Numbered from the stretch's first letter, positions 31,929 through 41,399 are shown. The stretch is DNA of 49,510 nucleotides from an uncultured Eubacteriales bacterium (GCA_934503195.1 CAKSVM010000011.1:1-49510), one strand, 5' to 3'. Translations and numbers: made by a program. The notes: a model not told the origin generated them from the sequence alone.

Positions 31929-33695
31929 ATGGAAAACAACAAGGTTTTACTCTCCGTAAAGGATCTCGAAGTCAAATTCCGCGTCCGCGGACGCATCCTC
32001 ACCGCAATCCGCGGCATCTCACTCGATATTTACGAAAACGAATCGATCGCGATTGTAGGCGAGTCAGGCTCGGGCAAGTCGGTCTTCACGAAGACCTTCG
32101 CCGGAATGCTCGACGAAAACGGCTTCATCGCGAACGGAAGCCTGATTTTCAACGACGACGAGCTTTCGGACACGGTCGTTCCGCTCGACTCGGTCGCGAA
32201 AAAGCTGATTCCGAGCGTCAAGGCGAAGCTCGACAAGAATTCGAGGCTTGAGGCCGGAGCCGAGACCTACCGCGCGATGCTCGATCTCGAAAAGGAAAAA
32301 GAGGATCTCTCGACCCTCAGCGAGGACGAGAGAAACGCGATCGCCGAAAAGATCGACGATCTCCGCTTCAAGCGCACCGAGGCCTACAACACCAAGCTCA
32401 CCCTTGACTCGTCCAAGGAAAAGGACAAGATAAAGGAATATTCCGACATCATAAAGAACTACGACGCGCAGATAAAGGAACTCGAAACCCAGCGCGAGGC
32501 CCGCGTCAAGGAACACCGCGAAAAAATCGAGCATGACACCGGGTATCAGAAGAAGTATTCCGAGACGATGGCCGCGCTTAAGGCGAAGTATCAGGAGGAA
32601 ATCTCCCGCGACGTCCCGGCCGAAAAGCTGAAGCGCAACGAAATTCTCGCCAAGGAAATCTACCTCTCGGTCGGCCGCTATGACCTTCTCCACCGCGTCA
32701 AGCTCATAAACAGGCTCGTCGAGGCTTTCAAAAAGGCGATGGAACTCGGAATTGACCTTTCAGACGAGGTTCAGCTGAGCGGAGTCTTCGACAATGTCGC
32801 GTTCAGAGTCAAATATCTCGATGAAACGCCCGAAAAGCTTCACGGAACCTGTGTAATCAACCTCGCCAAGTTCCAGTACTCGAAGGACTGGGGGCAGATC
32901 CGTGGACGCCGCATCGCGACCGTCTTCCAGGATCCGATGACCTCGCTTAACCCGATCATCACGATCGGAAAGCAGATCACCTCGATCATCATGAAGCACC
33001 AGAACTGCTCCGAGGTCGAGGCCCGCACCCGCGCGTTGATCTTAATGAAAAAGGTCGGCATTCCGAACGCCGAAAAGCGTTTTGACGACTACCCCTTCCA
33101 GTACTCGGGCGGTATGAGACAGCGAATCGTCATCGCGATCGCGCTCTCCTGCCAGCCGAAGATTCTGATCTGCGACGAGCCGACCACCGCGCTCGACGTC
33201 ACGATTCAGGCGCAGATTCTGAGACTCTTAAAGAGCCTTCAGGAGGAATTCGGCTACACGATCGTCTTCATCACGCACGACCTCGGCGTCGTCGCGAACA
33301 TCGCGAACCGCGTCGCCGTGCTTTACGCCGGACAGATTGTCGAGCTCGGAACGGTCGAGGACGTCTTCTACGACCCGAGACACCCCTACACGTGGGCGCT
33401 TCTCTCCTCCCTTCCCCAGCTCGCCGAGCGCAACACGACGCTCTATTCGATCACCGGAACCCCGCCGTCACTCTACAACAAGATAGTCGGCGATCCCTTC
33501 GCGCCGCGTAATCCCTACTGCCTCAAGGTCGACACGCTGAAAGAGCCGCCGATGTTCAAGGTCAGCGAAACGCACTACGCGAAGACATGGCTTCTCGACC
33601 CCCGCGCCCCCAAGACCGAAAAGCCTGAGATCATTCAGGATATCCACGGAAAACTCATGCGCGCATTCAACATTCAGGAGGATCAGCCAAAGTGA
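31929..33695 (+). CDS. oppD: AmiE/OppD-type ATPase with coiled-coil insertion
   Basis: This 588-residue ATPase is far longer than the usual 330-360. Walker A GESGSGKS is at 44-51, but the Q-loop FQDPMTSLNP falls at about 333 instead of about 95. The extra residues (about 81-316) are charged and helical. About 105-225 has strong coiled-coil character (EKEKEDLS, DIIKNYDAQIKELETQREAR), followed by a helical and beta segment. Signature SGGMRQRIVIAIAL, Walker B ILICDEPTTALD and the switch His (FITHDLGV) are intact, as is the C-terminal peptide-transporter extension (ITGTPPSL, SETHYAKTWLL). It hydrolyses ATP for oligopeptide uptake. AAGGAG precedes the ATG; the stop overlaps the oppF start. Confidence 0.92.
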   Translation: MENNKVLLSVKDLEVKFRVRGRILTAIRGISLDIYENESIAIVGESGSGKSVFTKTFAGMLDENGFIANGSLIFNDDELSDTVVPLDSVAKKLIPSVKAKLDKNSRLEAGAETYRAMLDLEKEKEDLSTLSEDERNAIAEKIDDLRFKRTEAYNTKLTLDSSKEKDKIKEYSDIIKNYDAQIKELETQREARVKEHREKIEHDTGYQKKYSETMAALKAKYQEEISRDVPAEKLKRNEILAKEIYLSVGRYDLLHRVKLINRLVEAFKKAMELGIDLSDEVQLSGVFDNVAFRVKYLDETPEKLHGTCVINLAKFQYSKDWGQIRGRRIATVFQDPMTSLNPIITIGKQITSIIMKHQNCSEVEARTRALILMKKVGIPNAEKRFDDYPFQYSGGMRQRIVIAIALSCQPKILICDEPTTALDVTIQAQILRLLKSLQEEFGYTIVFITHDLGVVANIANRVAVLYAGQIVELGTVEDVFYDPRHPYTWALLSSLPQLAERNTTLYSITGTPPSLYNKIVGDPFAPRNPYCLKVDTLKEPPMFKVSETHYAKTWLLDPRAPKTEKPEIIQDIHGKLMRAFNIQEDQPK

Positions 33696-34702
33696 AAAAG
33701 GAAAAAATAACTCAGGACGCGACCTCGGCTCATCTGCCTGAACACGGCCCGATCGACAAGGACGGGCGCGAAGTCCTCCTCTCATTAAAGAACGTCGACA
33801 TCACCTTCGGTAAGGGCGAAAGCCTCAACCGCGCCGTCAAGAACGCGTCGTTTGACATCTACAAGGGCGAGACCTTCTCGCTCGTCGGCGAGTCCGGATC
33901 GGGAAAAACGACGATCGGACGCGCCGTGATCCGCGTCAACCCCTGCTCCGCCGGAGAAATCCTCTACAAGGGCGTCCGGATTTCGGGCAAGATCCCGCAT
34001 TCGCTCGACCGCGAGGTCATCAGAAACATCCAGATGGTCTTCCAGGATCCCGCGGCGTCGCTCAATGAGCGCGCGACGGTCGATTATATCATCTCCGAGG
34101 GACTTTACAACTTCCACCTCTTCGAAAACGAGGCCGACCGCGTCAGAAAAGTCGAGAACATGATAAACGAGGTCGGACTTCTCCCCGAGCATCTGACGCG
34201 TTATCCGCACGAGTTCTCGGGCGGCCAGCGTCAGCGAATCGGACTCGCGAGAGCGATGGTCATGGAGCCTGAGCTTGTCGTCGCCGACGAGCCGATATCC
34301 GCGCTCGACGTCTCGATCCGCGCGCAGGTGCTGAACCTTCTCAAAAAATTCCAGCGCGAGCGCGACACGACCTACCTCTTCATCGCCCACGACCTCTCGA
34401 TCGTCCGCTTCATCTCGGATCGGATCGGCGTCATCTACAAGGGCGACATCGTCGAGGTCGCAACGGCCGAGGAGCTCTTCGACTACCCGCTCCACCCCTA
34501 CACGCGTTCGCTGATCTCGGCGATCCCGATTCCCGACCCGAAGCTCGAGAAGAACAAGGTTCTCTTCACCTACGACCCTTCGGTTCACGACTACTCGACC
34601 GATAAGCCCGAGCTTACCAGCATCGGCCACGACCACTACGTCTTCGGAAACAAGAAGGAGATCGAGGAATATAAGGCGATCCGCGAAAAGGCGAGCCGCT
34701 GA
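33692..34702 (+). CDS. oppF: AmiF/OppF-type ATPase
   Basis: A 336-residue ATPase of normal size. Walker A GESGSGKTT is near 68-76, Q-loop FQDPAASLNERATVDYIISE near 116-135, signature FSGGQRQRIGLARAM near 174-188, Walker B LVVADEPISALD near 194-205, switch His in IAHDLS. C-terminal peptide-transporter extension includes SAIPIPDPKLEKNKVLFTYD. It pairs with OppD. GTG start at 33692 overlaps the oppD stop by four bases. The stop TGA is at 34700-34702, and an open frame for the next membrane protein runs across it. Confidence 0.93.
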   Translation: MKKEKITQDATSAHLPEHGPIDKDGREVLLSLKNVDITFGKGESLNRAVKNASFDIYKGETFSLVGESGSGKTTIGRAVIRVNPCSAGEILYKGVRISGKIPHSLDREVIRNIQMVFQDPAASLNERATVDYIISEGLYNFHLFENEADRVRKVENMINEVGLLPEHLTRYPHEFSGGQRQRIGLARAMVMEPELVVADEPISALDVSIRAQVLNLLKKFQRERDTTYLFIAHDLSIVRFISDRIGVIYKGDIVEVATAEELFDYPLHPYTRSLISAIPIPDPKLEKNKVLFTYDPSVHDYSTDKPELTSIGHDHYVFGNKKEIEEYKAIREKASR

Positions 34703-34773
34703 AGACGATCACGATCCTCCCCGAGGGCGCGAAACGCCCGGCCGAAAACGTCTCGGTCACCGAAAACGAGGAA

Positions 34774-34992
34774 GTGAAGATCGACACGCCGATTCACGAC
34801 ACCGGAAACGTCTGGTACTCGATCGGATCCTTCTTCCTGCCCATAATCGGAATCATCGCGGGACTGATTTTCAAGAAGAAAAAGTACTACCGCAACTATA
34901 AAGCCTGCCGGAAGGGCGCGCTGATCGGCTTCGCGACGCTCGGAGCGTTCGCGCTGATCTTCCTCATCTTCCTGCTGTTCGCGCTTCTCTGA
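34774..34992 (+). CDS. Small membrane protein at the end of the opp operon
   Basis: The 72-residue reading given starts at a GTG and encodes two membrane helices (about residues 16-33 and 48-70) around a basic loop (KKKKYYRNYKACRKG). The start is uncertain: GAGGA is only two bases before the GTG. The same frame is open back to a CTG at 34699 that overlaps the oppF stop, adding KTITILPEGAKRPAENVSV... A start there, or a -1 frameshift from oppF, is possible. Its stop overlaps the next ATG (TGATG), which argues it is real and coupled. Function unknown; perhaps a transporter accessory. Confidence 0.6.
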   Translation: MKIDTPIHDTGNVWYSIGSFFLPIIGIIAGLIFKKKKYYRNYKACRKGALIGFATLGAFALIFLIFLLFALL

Positions 34993-36182
34993 TGCGGAAA
35001 AATTACTATCCGAAGGTCGAGCACATCGAGCTTTCGGACAAAAACACGAAACGGCGGCTGATCGCAGCCGTCGTTTTCGGAATTATAGCGGTAATCGCGA
35101 TCGTGATCTCGGTAAGCCGCCTGCTCTCGACCGAGCCGGGCTGGCAGAACGTGGCCTCGCAGTCGAAGGAACCGTACGCCTCCGAGTTCGTCTTCCAGTA
35201 CGAGTTCGGCAAAAACGCGACGGCCGAGAACCGGCAGCTGACAATTTACTACACCGAACTGACCGAGACGGCCTATAAGCTCTTCTCCCCGGACAAAAGC
35301 TTCGAAAACGTCGCGAATCTCCGCTTCCTGAGCTTGAATCCGAACAAAGAAATCGAGCTTGACCCCGCGCTTTACTCGGCTCTGAAGCGGATGGACGGCC
35401 GGCGCGAGCTGTTCTACGCGCCGATCTACTCTGAATATTCGAGCCTCTACTTCTCGCAGACCGACTCCGAGGCGGTCGCCTTCGACCCCGAATTCGACGC
35501 CGGGGAGGAAAAGTTCATCGACGAACTGCTCACCTTCGTGAACGACCCCGGAATGATCTCGCTCGAATTTCTCGGAGACAACAAAGTGAATTTACGAATT
35601 TCGGACGAATATCTTTCCTTCGCTAACGAAAATGAGATCAGGGAATTCATCTCCTTCGGCTGGATGAAGAACGCTTTCGTCATCGACTACCTCGCCGACA
35701 ACCTGTCCGCGCGCGGCTTCACGAAGGGGATTCTGACCTCCTTCGAGGGCTTCGTCCGGAATCTCTCGGACACGACATTCGTCTATCCGGTCAACGACCG
35801 CGTCGGAAACACCGTCTACAACGCCGCGAACGCCGAAATTCCGGCCCGGAATTCGCTCGTCTGCTTCCGTAATTTCACGCTGAACTCGCAGGACACGCAG
35901 AATTACTACGAATATTCCGACGGCACGACGCGAACGCCCTACATCGGCGCAGACGGACGCTGCCACAACTCGGTAAGCTCGCTGATCCTCTACTCGGATT
36001 CGAAGTCCTGTTCGGAGCTGCTTCTTGAGGGACTCGACGTCTACGTCGCCGACGAGTTCAATGAAAATCCGATAAAATCAAACGCGATCTTCTGCGAAAA
36101 CTTCGTGATCCACGCGTCTGGCGACGCGAAAATCGGACAGATTTATTCGAAAGATAAAGTCTATACGCTGAAAAAAAACTGA
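34992..36182 (+). CDS. Membrane-anchored ApbE-like protein lacking catalytic motifs
   Basis: A 396-residue protein with one N-terminal membrane helix (about 22-44) and a large external domain. It resembles ApbE, the FAD:protein FMN transferase, in segment order: FENVANLRFLSLNPNKEIEL with DPALYSALKR, a helix-strand region reading MKNAFVIDYLADNLSARGFTK, and TPYIGADGRCHNSVSSLILY near the end. In ApbE these hold GGIAKGYA, DPxTG and DALST; here the key Gly, Lys and Asp residues are replaced, so an inactive derivative is likely. Resemblance is remote and judged by eye. It is translationally coupled to the small membrane gene and closes the opp operon. Confidence 0.55.
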   Translation: MRKNYYPKVEHIELSDKNTKRRLIAAVVFGIIAVIAIVISVSRLLSTEPGWQNVASQSKEPYASEFVFQYEFGKNATAENRQLTIYYTELTETAYKLFSPDKSFENVANLRFLSLNPNKEIELDPALYSALKRMDGRRELFYAPIYSEYSSLYFSQTDSEAVAFDPEFDAGEEKFIDELLTFVNDPGMISLEFLGDNKVNLRISDEYLSFANENEIREFISFGWMKNAFVIDYLADNLSARGFTKGILTSFEGFVRNLSDTTFVYPVNDRVGNTVYNAANAEIPARNSLVCFRNFTLNSQDTQNYYEYSDGTTRTPYIGADGRCHNSVSSLILYSDSKSCSELLLEGLDVYVADEFNENPIKSNAIFCENFVIHASGDAKIGQIYSKDKVYTLKKN

Positions 36183-36203
36183 GGGTTTTCCCTCAGTTTT
36201 TTT
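36171..36203. terminator. Bidirectional terminator of opp operon and sbcC
   Basis: An A8 run and CTGAGGG (36171-36185), loop TTTT, CCCTCAG and T7 (36190-36203). Overlaps the stop codons at both ends. Confidence 0.93.
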
Positions 36204-38931
36204 ATGAAACAATCTCGATCCGGCTCCCGTCCGCGCCGGTTTTGGTGACGCGGATCTGCTTTTCGATCCGGTCGCGCAGCTCGGCGACGTGCGAGATTAT
36301 GCCGACCAGCCGATCGCTTTCGGCGAGATCCGACAGCGCGTTCATCGCCTGCGTCAGCGATTCTTCGTCAAGCGAACCGAATCCCTCGTCGACAAACATC
36401 GTCTCGAGCCGGATTCCGCCGGCCGCCGACTGAATCTCGTCCGAAAGCCCGAGCGCGAGCGAAAGCGACGCCTTGAACGCCTCGCCGCCCGAAAGCGTCC
36501 GGACACTCCGCTCGCTCCCGTTGAAGTGGTCGATGACGTCAAGCTCCAGCCCGCTCTGAAGCCGCGCCGAAAGCGGCTCCGGACGCCGTTTCAGCTCAAA
36601 CTGCCCGCCCGACATGACCGAAAACCGCAGATTCGCGCGCTTTATTATGCGATCAAAGAATGTGATCTGCACCCATGTCTCGAGCATCAGTTTGTCCTGG
36701 CCGCGCAGATTTCCGTTCGCGGTACTGCTCAGATTCTGCAAAAGCGCGAACTTCTTTTCAAGCCCTTCAAGCTCGGAGGACTTCGATTTTATCTGCTTCT
36801 CGCAGTCGGTGTTGCAGGAAATCCGCGTCAGAATTTCATTTTTCGTCTCGGTCAGTTTGTATTTCTCCTCGCTTGCCAGCGACATTTCAGAGCGTAAAAC
36901 GACCGCGTCGTCGGCCTTTGTCCCGGCGATCTGACTTTCGAGCTGCCCGAGTTTTCCCGACAGCAGGCTCTCGGACTTCACCTCATCGTTGTACGCGCTC
37001 TCGGAAGCTTCGAGGGCTTTTTTCATTTTCAGCGCGTCGCCGCGGAGCTTCGCGATAAATTCCGCCGCCTCGGATTTGCAGGAAAATTTCAGTCCGCCCG
37101 CAAGCGTTGCGACATTCTTTTCAAGCTCGCCGACCCGCGCCTTCCCCGCTGCGACGCTCATTTTGTGCAAAGCGAGTTCGGAATCGTTCTCAGCCACGGC
37201 CTTCTCGCCCTTCGTAATCCGTTCGTCGAGCCGGTCGCGCTCCTTCACATTCGACTCCTGTAGCGCGATCTTTGTCTCGAGATCCTTCATCCGCGCGTCC
37301 GCCGCCGAAAGCTCGATCCCGAGCCGCGCCGGAAGCGTCTTCACGTCGATTTCGCCGAAAAACTCCCCCGCGCGCGAACAAAGCTCCGAAAGCGCCTGCG
37401 TGAGCCTGCCGTTCGAAACCCCGGCCGCGCGGCTCGCGTTCTGCGCCGAAAGGTCGGCCTTCCGCGAATTCTCGCGCAGAATCTCAAGCCCGGCCTCGGT
37501 CGGCGCCGACTCCGGACAGACCGCCGGAGCCGGATGCGAAACCGATCCGCAGACCGGACAGGGCTTCCCGTCTTCGAGCCGCGACGCGAGGATCCCGGCC
37601 TGCGCGTCGAGAAACGCGCGCTCGGCCGCCGAAAATTTCGCCCGCGCCGACTCTGACTCGCCCGCCGCCTTTTCGTATTTCGCGACGTCGCGCTTATGTT
37701 CGGCGTCAAATTTCAGCCACGAATTGTATTTGCCGTCAATATCTGTTAATAGTTCAAGCTTCGTTTTTTCATTCTGCCGGAGTCCGAGCAGCTTTTCGCG
37801 CTCCTCGCCCGAATTTTCAAGCTCCTTCCGGCGCGTTTTGAAGTCCTCGACCGCCTTTTTGTAGCGTTCGGCGTTCGATTCGAGCTTCTTCACGAGCGAT
37901 TCCTCGTCCGAAAGCGACTTCCTCGCCCCGGCAAGCTCATTTTTACGCGCGTCGAACTCATCGTAGCGCGGGAGATTCTCCTCCTCGACCGCAGCCTGCT
38001 TTTCGAAATTTTCGCGCTCCGGCTCGCTTTTCCGGAGCTTTGAAAGCTCGTTTTCGCGGAAAATCAGCGATTCACGGCAGTTTTTAAGCTCGACCGCCGT
38101 CTTTTCGTGCTCGGCTTTCAATGCCTCCAGCTTCTCGGCCGCGCCGAGACGGCGATTCAGATCGGCAATCCTCGCCTCGACCTTCGAAAGCGACTCCGAA
38201 ACCGCCTTCTCATTCTCGCGGTCGGCCGCGATCAGCTCCGCGAGCCGCGGTAAAATCTCTGCCGCCGGAAGATCCGAAAAATCGCCGCCGCGTATCCCCG
38301 CGACATACTGAGAAAGGCTCAGTCGCGCGTCGTCGCAGTCGCCGCGCGCCTCCGACGCCATGACCTTAAGCCGCTCCTGAAGCTCAAAATACCGCTCCGT
38401 GCCGAAAATCTGCCGGAAAATCTTCTTCCGCTCGTCGGTCGACGCGAGTAAGAGCTTCAGAAACTCGCCCTGCGCGATCATCGAAATCTGTAGAAACTGC
38501 TCGCGGCTCAGCCCGATGATCTCGATTATCTTCCGATCGACATCTGTGTACCTCGAAATCACCGACCCGTCGGGCAGCGTCAGCTCGGCCTCGGCCGCCT
38601 GCTTCACCATCCCGTCGCCGCGCTTTGCCGGACGCTGAAATTCCGGACTCCGCAGCACCGTGTACTCAAGCCCGCGATATGAAAATTTTAGTTTTACATA
38701 AGTCGGAGTCTCCGGCTCCGCGTAGAGCGACCGGAGCATCCCCGGCTCGCGCCCCGACCCGCTCGCGCGCCCGTAAAGCGCGAAAATCAGCGCGTCGAAA
38801 ATCGACGTCTTCCCCGCCCCGGTGTCGCCGGTGATCAGGTAAAGCCCCTGCCGCCCGAGCTTCGTGAAATCGAGCGTCGTTTTCCCCGGATACGGCCCGA
38901 AGGCCGACATTTCAAGCGTTATCGGCCGCAT
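36202..38931 (-). CDS. sbcC: SbcC exonuclease subunit (Rad50-like ATPase)
   Basis: A 909-residue SMC-like ATPase. An N-terminal ATPase half carries Walker A TGDTGAGKTS (about residues 34-43). Two long coiled-coil arms meet at a zinc hook CPVCG (about 457-461). The C-terminal half carries the signature LSGGEAFKASLSLALGLS and Walker B ETMFVDEGFGSLDEES. With SbcD it opens and trims hairpins and protein-blocked DNA ends. The ATG at 38931 follows GGAGGG by five bases; an ATG five codons earlier would bury that site. Its start overlaps the sbcD end by 20 bases, so the subunits are made together. Confidence 0.93.
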   Translation of the reverse strand: MRPITLEMSAFGPYPGKTTLDFTKLGRQGLYLITGDTGAGKTSIFDALIFALYGRASGSGREPGMLRSLYAEPETPTYVKLKFSYRGLEYTVLRSPEFQRPAKRGDGMVKQAAEAELTLPDGSVISRYTDVDRKIIEIIGLSREQFLQISMIAQGEFLKLLLASTDERKKIFRQIFGTERYFELQERLKVMASEARGDCDDARLSLSQYVAGIRGGDFSDLPAAEILPRLAELIAADRENEKAVSESLSKVEARIADLNRRLGAAEKLEALKAEHEKTAVELKNCRESLIFRENELSKLRKSEPERENFEKQAAVEEENLPRYDEFDARKNELAGARKSLSDEESLVKKLESNAERYKKAVEDFKTRRKELENSGEEREKLLGLRQNEKTKLELLTDIDGKYNSWLKFDAEHKRDVAKYEKAAGESESARAKFSAAERAFLDAQAGILASRLEDGKPCPVCGSVSHPAPAVCPESAPTEAGLEILRENSRKADLSAQNASRAAGVSNGRLTQALSELCSRAGEFFGEIDVKTLPARLGIELSAADARMKDLETKIALQESNVKERDRLDERITKGEKAVAENDSELALHKMSVAAGKARVGELEKNVATLAGGLKFSCKSEAAEFIAKLRGDALKMKKALEASESAYNDEVKSESLLSGKLGQLESQIAGTKADDAVVLRSEMSLASEEKYKLTETKNEILTRISCNTDCEKQIKSKSSELEGLEKKFALLQNLSSTANGNLRGQDKLMLETWVQITFFDRIIKRANLRFSVMSGGQFELKRRPEPLSARLQSGLELDVIDHFNGSERSVRTLSGGEAFKASLSLALGLSDEIQSAAGGIRLETMFVDEGFGSLDEESLTQAMNALSDLAESDRLVGIISHVAELRDRIEKQIRVTKTGADGSRIEIVS

Positions 38932-40039
38932 CGAAAAGCCCTCCAATCAGTTCTTTCATTAAATCAAGCTGCTCATCCGACATCCCGCGCCCGTTCTGCT
39001 TCTCGTAAAATTCCGAGAAAAGCTCGAGCGGCGACGCCTCGCGCACTGTCGGAAGCTCGATTCCGGCGTGAGTCCGCGTGTTGTCGAAGCTTAATTTCAT
39101 CAGCCCGTGATAGCAGAGCCGGAGCTTCGCGGCGGCGTCGGGAATGTCATCGTCGTCGGTCAGAATCACGTGGACGTAATCGTCGCGGATCGGCTCGTAG
39201 CGCGGCGGAACGACGAGATCCGAAAACCTTCCGCGCAGCTCGCGCATCTCGTGGAGCGGTACGATCGGAAGGAGCTTCAGACTCAGATTCCGGTCCCCGT
39301 CGATCTCGACAAGCGTCGCGGATTTGTCAAAAAGCGACTCCGAGAACGAATATTTTAGCGGCGAACCCGAATACCTGACGTTCGCGGCGAGACTTTGCGG
39401 CCGGTGAATGTGCCCGAGCGCGGCGTAATCGAAATCGGCGAAGAGCGACACGTCGACGTTGTCCGACCCGCCGACCGACACCTCCTCGGACTCGGATCTG
39501 ATCGCCCCGGTGACGAACTGATGCGCGATCGCGACATTTCTTCGCGTCTTGTCGAGCGGAATGCTCCCGATCACGGCCGAAAGCGCGTCGTTCGTGTCGG
39601 CAAACTCGGCGTCGGGGAAAAATCTCCGCGCGGATCCGGGGCGGATGAAGGGAATCATCCAGAAATCGACCTCGCCGGAATCGTCCGGAAGCGTGATTTT
39701 TTCGACGTTTCCGTCAAAAACGCGCGACAAAAAGACGCCTGACGGCCGCATCAGGCTCCCGCCGAACGCGACGCGCTCGGCCGAGTCGTGATTTCCGCTC
39801 GTCGCGATGACCCTGACGCCGAGCCGTGAAATCCGCGTCAGAAGCTCGTCGAAGAGCCCGACCGCCTCGACCGACGGCGTCGAACGGTCAAAAATGTCCC
39901 CGGCGATGACGAGCGCGTCGGGCTTTTCCTCGTCGGCCATCCGGACAAGCTCGTTTATCATGTGCCGCTGGTCGTCGATGAGCGAAAACTCAAAAATCCG
40001 CCTGCCGAGATGCAGGTCGGAGGTGTGAATAAATCTCAT
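38912..40039 (-). CDS. sbcD: SbcD exonuclease subunit (Mre11-like nuclease)
   Basis: A 375-residue metallophosphoesterase with the Mre11/SbcD motifs in order: SDLHLGR (about residues 7-13), AGDIFDRS (about 48-55), SGNHDSAER (about 81-89), AHQF (about 163) and GHIHRPQ (about 195). A C-terminal capping domain follows. It is the nuclease partner of the downstream SbcC. The ATG at 40039 follows GGGAGGGG; an earlier in-frame extension lacks a site. Divergent from dinB with a short shared promoter region. Confidence 0.93.
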   Translation of the reverse strand: MRFIHTSDLHLGRRIFEFSLIDDQRHMINELVRMADEEKPDALVIAGDIFDRSTPSVEAVGLFDELLTRISRLGVRVIATSGNHDSAERVAFGGSLMRPSGVFLSRVFDGNVEKITLPDDSGEVDFWMIPFIRPGSARRFFPDAEFADTNDALSAVIGSIPLDKTRRNVAIAHQFVTGAIRSESEEVSVGGSDNVDVSLFADFDYAALGHIHRPQSLAANVRYSGSPLKYSFSESLFDKSATLVEIDGDRNLSLKLLPIVPLHEMRELRGRFSDLVVPPRYEPIRDDYVHVILTDDDDIPDAAAKLRLCYHGLMKLSFDNTRTHAGIELPTVREASPLELFSEFYEKQNGRGMSDEQLDLMKELIGGLFDAADNA

Positions 40040-40067
40040 TTTCCCCTCCCGAAATTTTTCTGTATCT

Positions 40068-40096
40068 ATTATAACATATTTTTCCCGCGATTTCAA
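40068..40096 (-). promoter_or_regulatory. sbcDC promoter
   Basis: Minus strand: TTGAAA (40091-40096), 17-bp spacer ending in TGT, TATAAT (40068-40073). Only 10 bp separate its -35 from the dinB -35. Confidence 0.85.
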
Positions 40097-40106
40097 CGGT
40101 TTTTAC

Positions 40107-40135
40107 TTGAAATTTTTCAGAAAGTGTGGTATAAT
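40107..40135 (+). promoter_or_regulatory. dinB promoter
   Basis: TTGAAA (40107-40112), 17-bp spacer ending in GTGG, TATAAT (40130-40135). No Gram-positive SOS box (CGAAC-N4-GTTCG type) is visible nearby. Confidence 0.85.
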
Positions 40136-40157
40136 AAGGTAAGAAAGGAGCGATAAA

Positions 40158-41399
40158 ATGGACAGACTGATCTTTCACGTCGACGTAAACAGCGCGTTTT
40201 TGTCGTGGGAAGCGGCAAAGCGCGTCAGGGAAGGCCTTCCCGACCTGCGTCTCATCCCGTCGGCGATCGGCGGCGACCGCGACAAACGCACCGGAATAAT
40301 CCTCGCGAAGTCGATCCCGGCGAAAAAATCCGGCGTCACGACCGGAGAACCCGTGCTGTCCGCGCTCCGGAAATGTCCCGATCTCGTCCTCGCGAAGCCC
40401 GATTTCATACTCTACAAAAGATGCTCGGACGCCTTCACCGCGATTCTTCGCGAATACGCCCCGGTTGTCGAAAAGGTCTCGATTGACGAATGCTACCTCG
40501 ACATGACCGGAACCGGACTTCTCTACCCCGACCCGATAAAAATCGCGTATACAATCAAGGATCGCATACGCGACGAACTCGGCTTCACGGTCAATGTCGG
40601 AATCGCGCGAAGCCGCCTCTGCGCGAAGATGGCGAGCGACTTCGAAAAACCCGACCGCGTCCACACGCTCTTCCCCGACGAAATCCCCGCGAAGATGTGG
40701 CGGCTCCCGATACGCGACCTGCTTTTCGTCGGCGACGCGACGGCGACGAGGCTTGAACGCGCCGGACTCTCGACAATCGGCCGCGTCGCCGCCTGCGACG
40801 AGGACACGATAAAGTCGATCATCGGCGAAAAAAACGGCAAGCTGATCCACGACTATTCGCTCGGAATCGACAATTCCGAGGTCAGCGACAAGCCGTGGGA
40901 GGCCAAGGGCTACAGCGTTTCGACGACCGTCGAAAAAGATATCACGACCCGCGACGAGGCCGAGCGGATTCTCCTCGCGCTTTCTGACAGCGTGACCTCG
41001 CGGATGCGCGCCGACGGCGTGATGTGCCGCTGCGTCGCGGTCTCGATCCGGACCTACAGCTTCACGAACCGCTCGCACCAGATGAAAATCGACGCGACCG
41101 ACCTCACAAACGAGGTCTACGAGGTCTCAAAAAAGCTTTTCGGCGAGCTCTGGGACGGCCGGACGCCTTTAAGACTCCTCGGAATCGCTTTGACCGACCT
41201 CACGCGCGAAAGAATTGTACAATTGTCGCTTTTCCACGACAATGACGCCGAGGAGGCGCGCGAACGCTCGCGGAAGCTCGACCGCGCGGTCGACGAGATC
41301 CGGAAGAAATTCGGAAGCTCGACAATTGTCCTCGGCATCCCGCCCGAGCGCGAAGTCGGCAAAAAATTCAAAATCGAACAGGATGAAAGGAATAAATAA
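40158..41399 (+). CDS. dinB: DNA polymerase IV (Y family)
   Basis: A 413-residue translesion polymerase. Catalytic acidic residues are visible in FHVDVNSAF (Asp9, with steric-gate-type Phe14) and KVSIDECYLDMTG (about residues 104-116). NVGIARSRLCAKMASDFEKP matches the palm-fingers motif, and a little-finger domain spans about 235-355. It copies past damaged bases with low fidelity. AAAGGAG precedes the ATG. Its stop is directly followed by the ATG of a GH106-like glycosidase, an unusual partner. Divergent from sbcDC. Confidence 0.93.
   Translation: MDRLIFHVDVNSAFLSWEAAKRVREGLPDLRLIPSAIGGDRDKRTGIILAKSIPAKKSGVTTGEPVLSALRKCPDLVLAKPDFILYKRCSDAFTAILREYAPVVEKVSIDECYLDMTGTGLLYPDPIKIAYTIKDRIRDELGFTVNVGIARSRLCAKMASDFEKPDRVHTLFPDEIPAKMWRLPIRDLLFVGDATATRLERAGLSTIGRVAACDEDTIKSIIGEKNGKLIHDYSLGIDNSEVSDKPWEAKGYSVSTTVEKDITTRDEAERILLALSDSVTSRMRADGVMCRCVAVSIRTYSFTNRSHQMKIDATDLTNEVYEVSKKLFGELWDGRTPLRLLGIALTDLTRERIVQLSLFHDNDAEEARERSRKLDRAVDEIRKKFGSSTIVLGIPPEREVGKKFKIEQDERNK

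Noticed and set aside
40090..40157. SOS (LexA) box at dinB or sbcDC
   Set aside because: No GAAC/GTTC dyad of the Gram-positive type is visible between the two genes.
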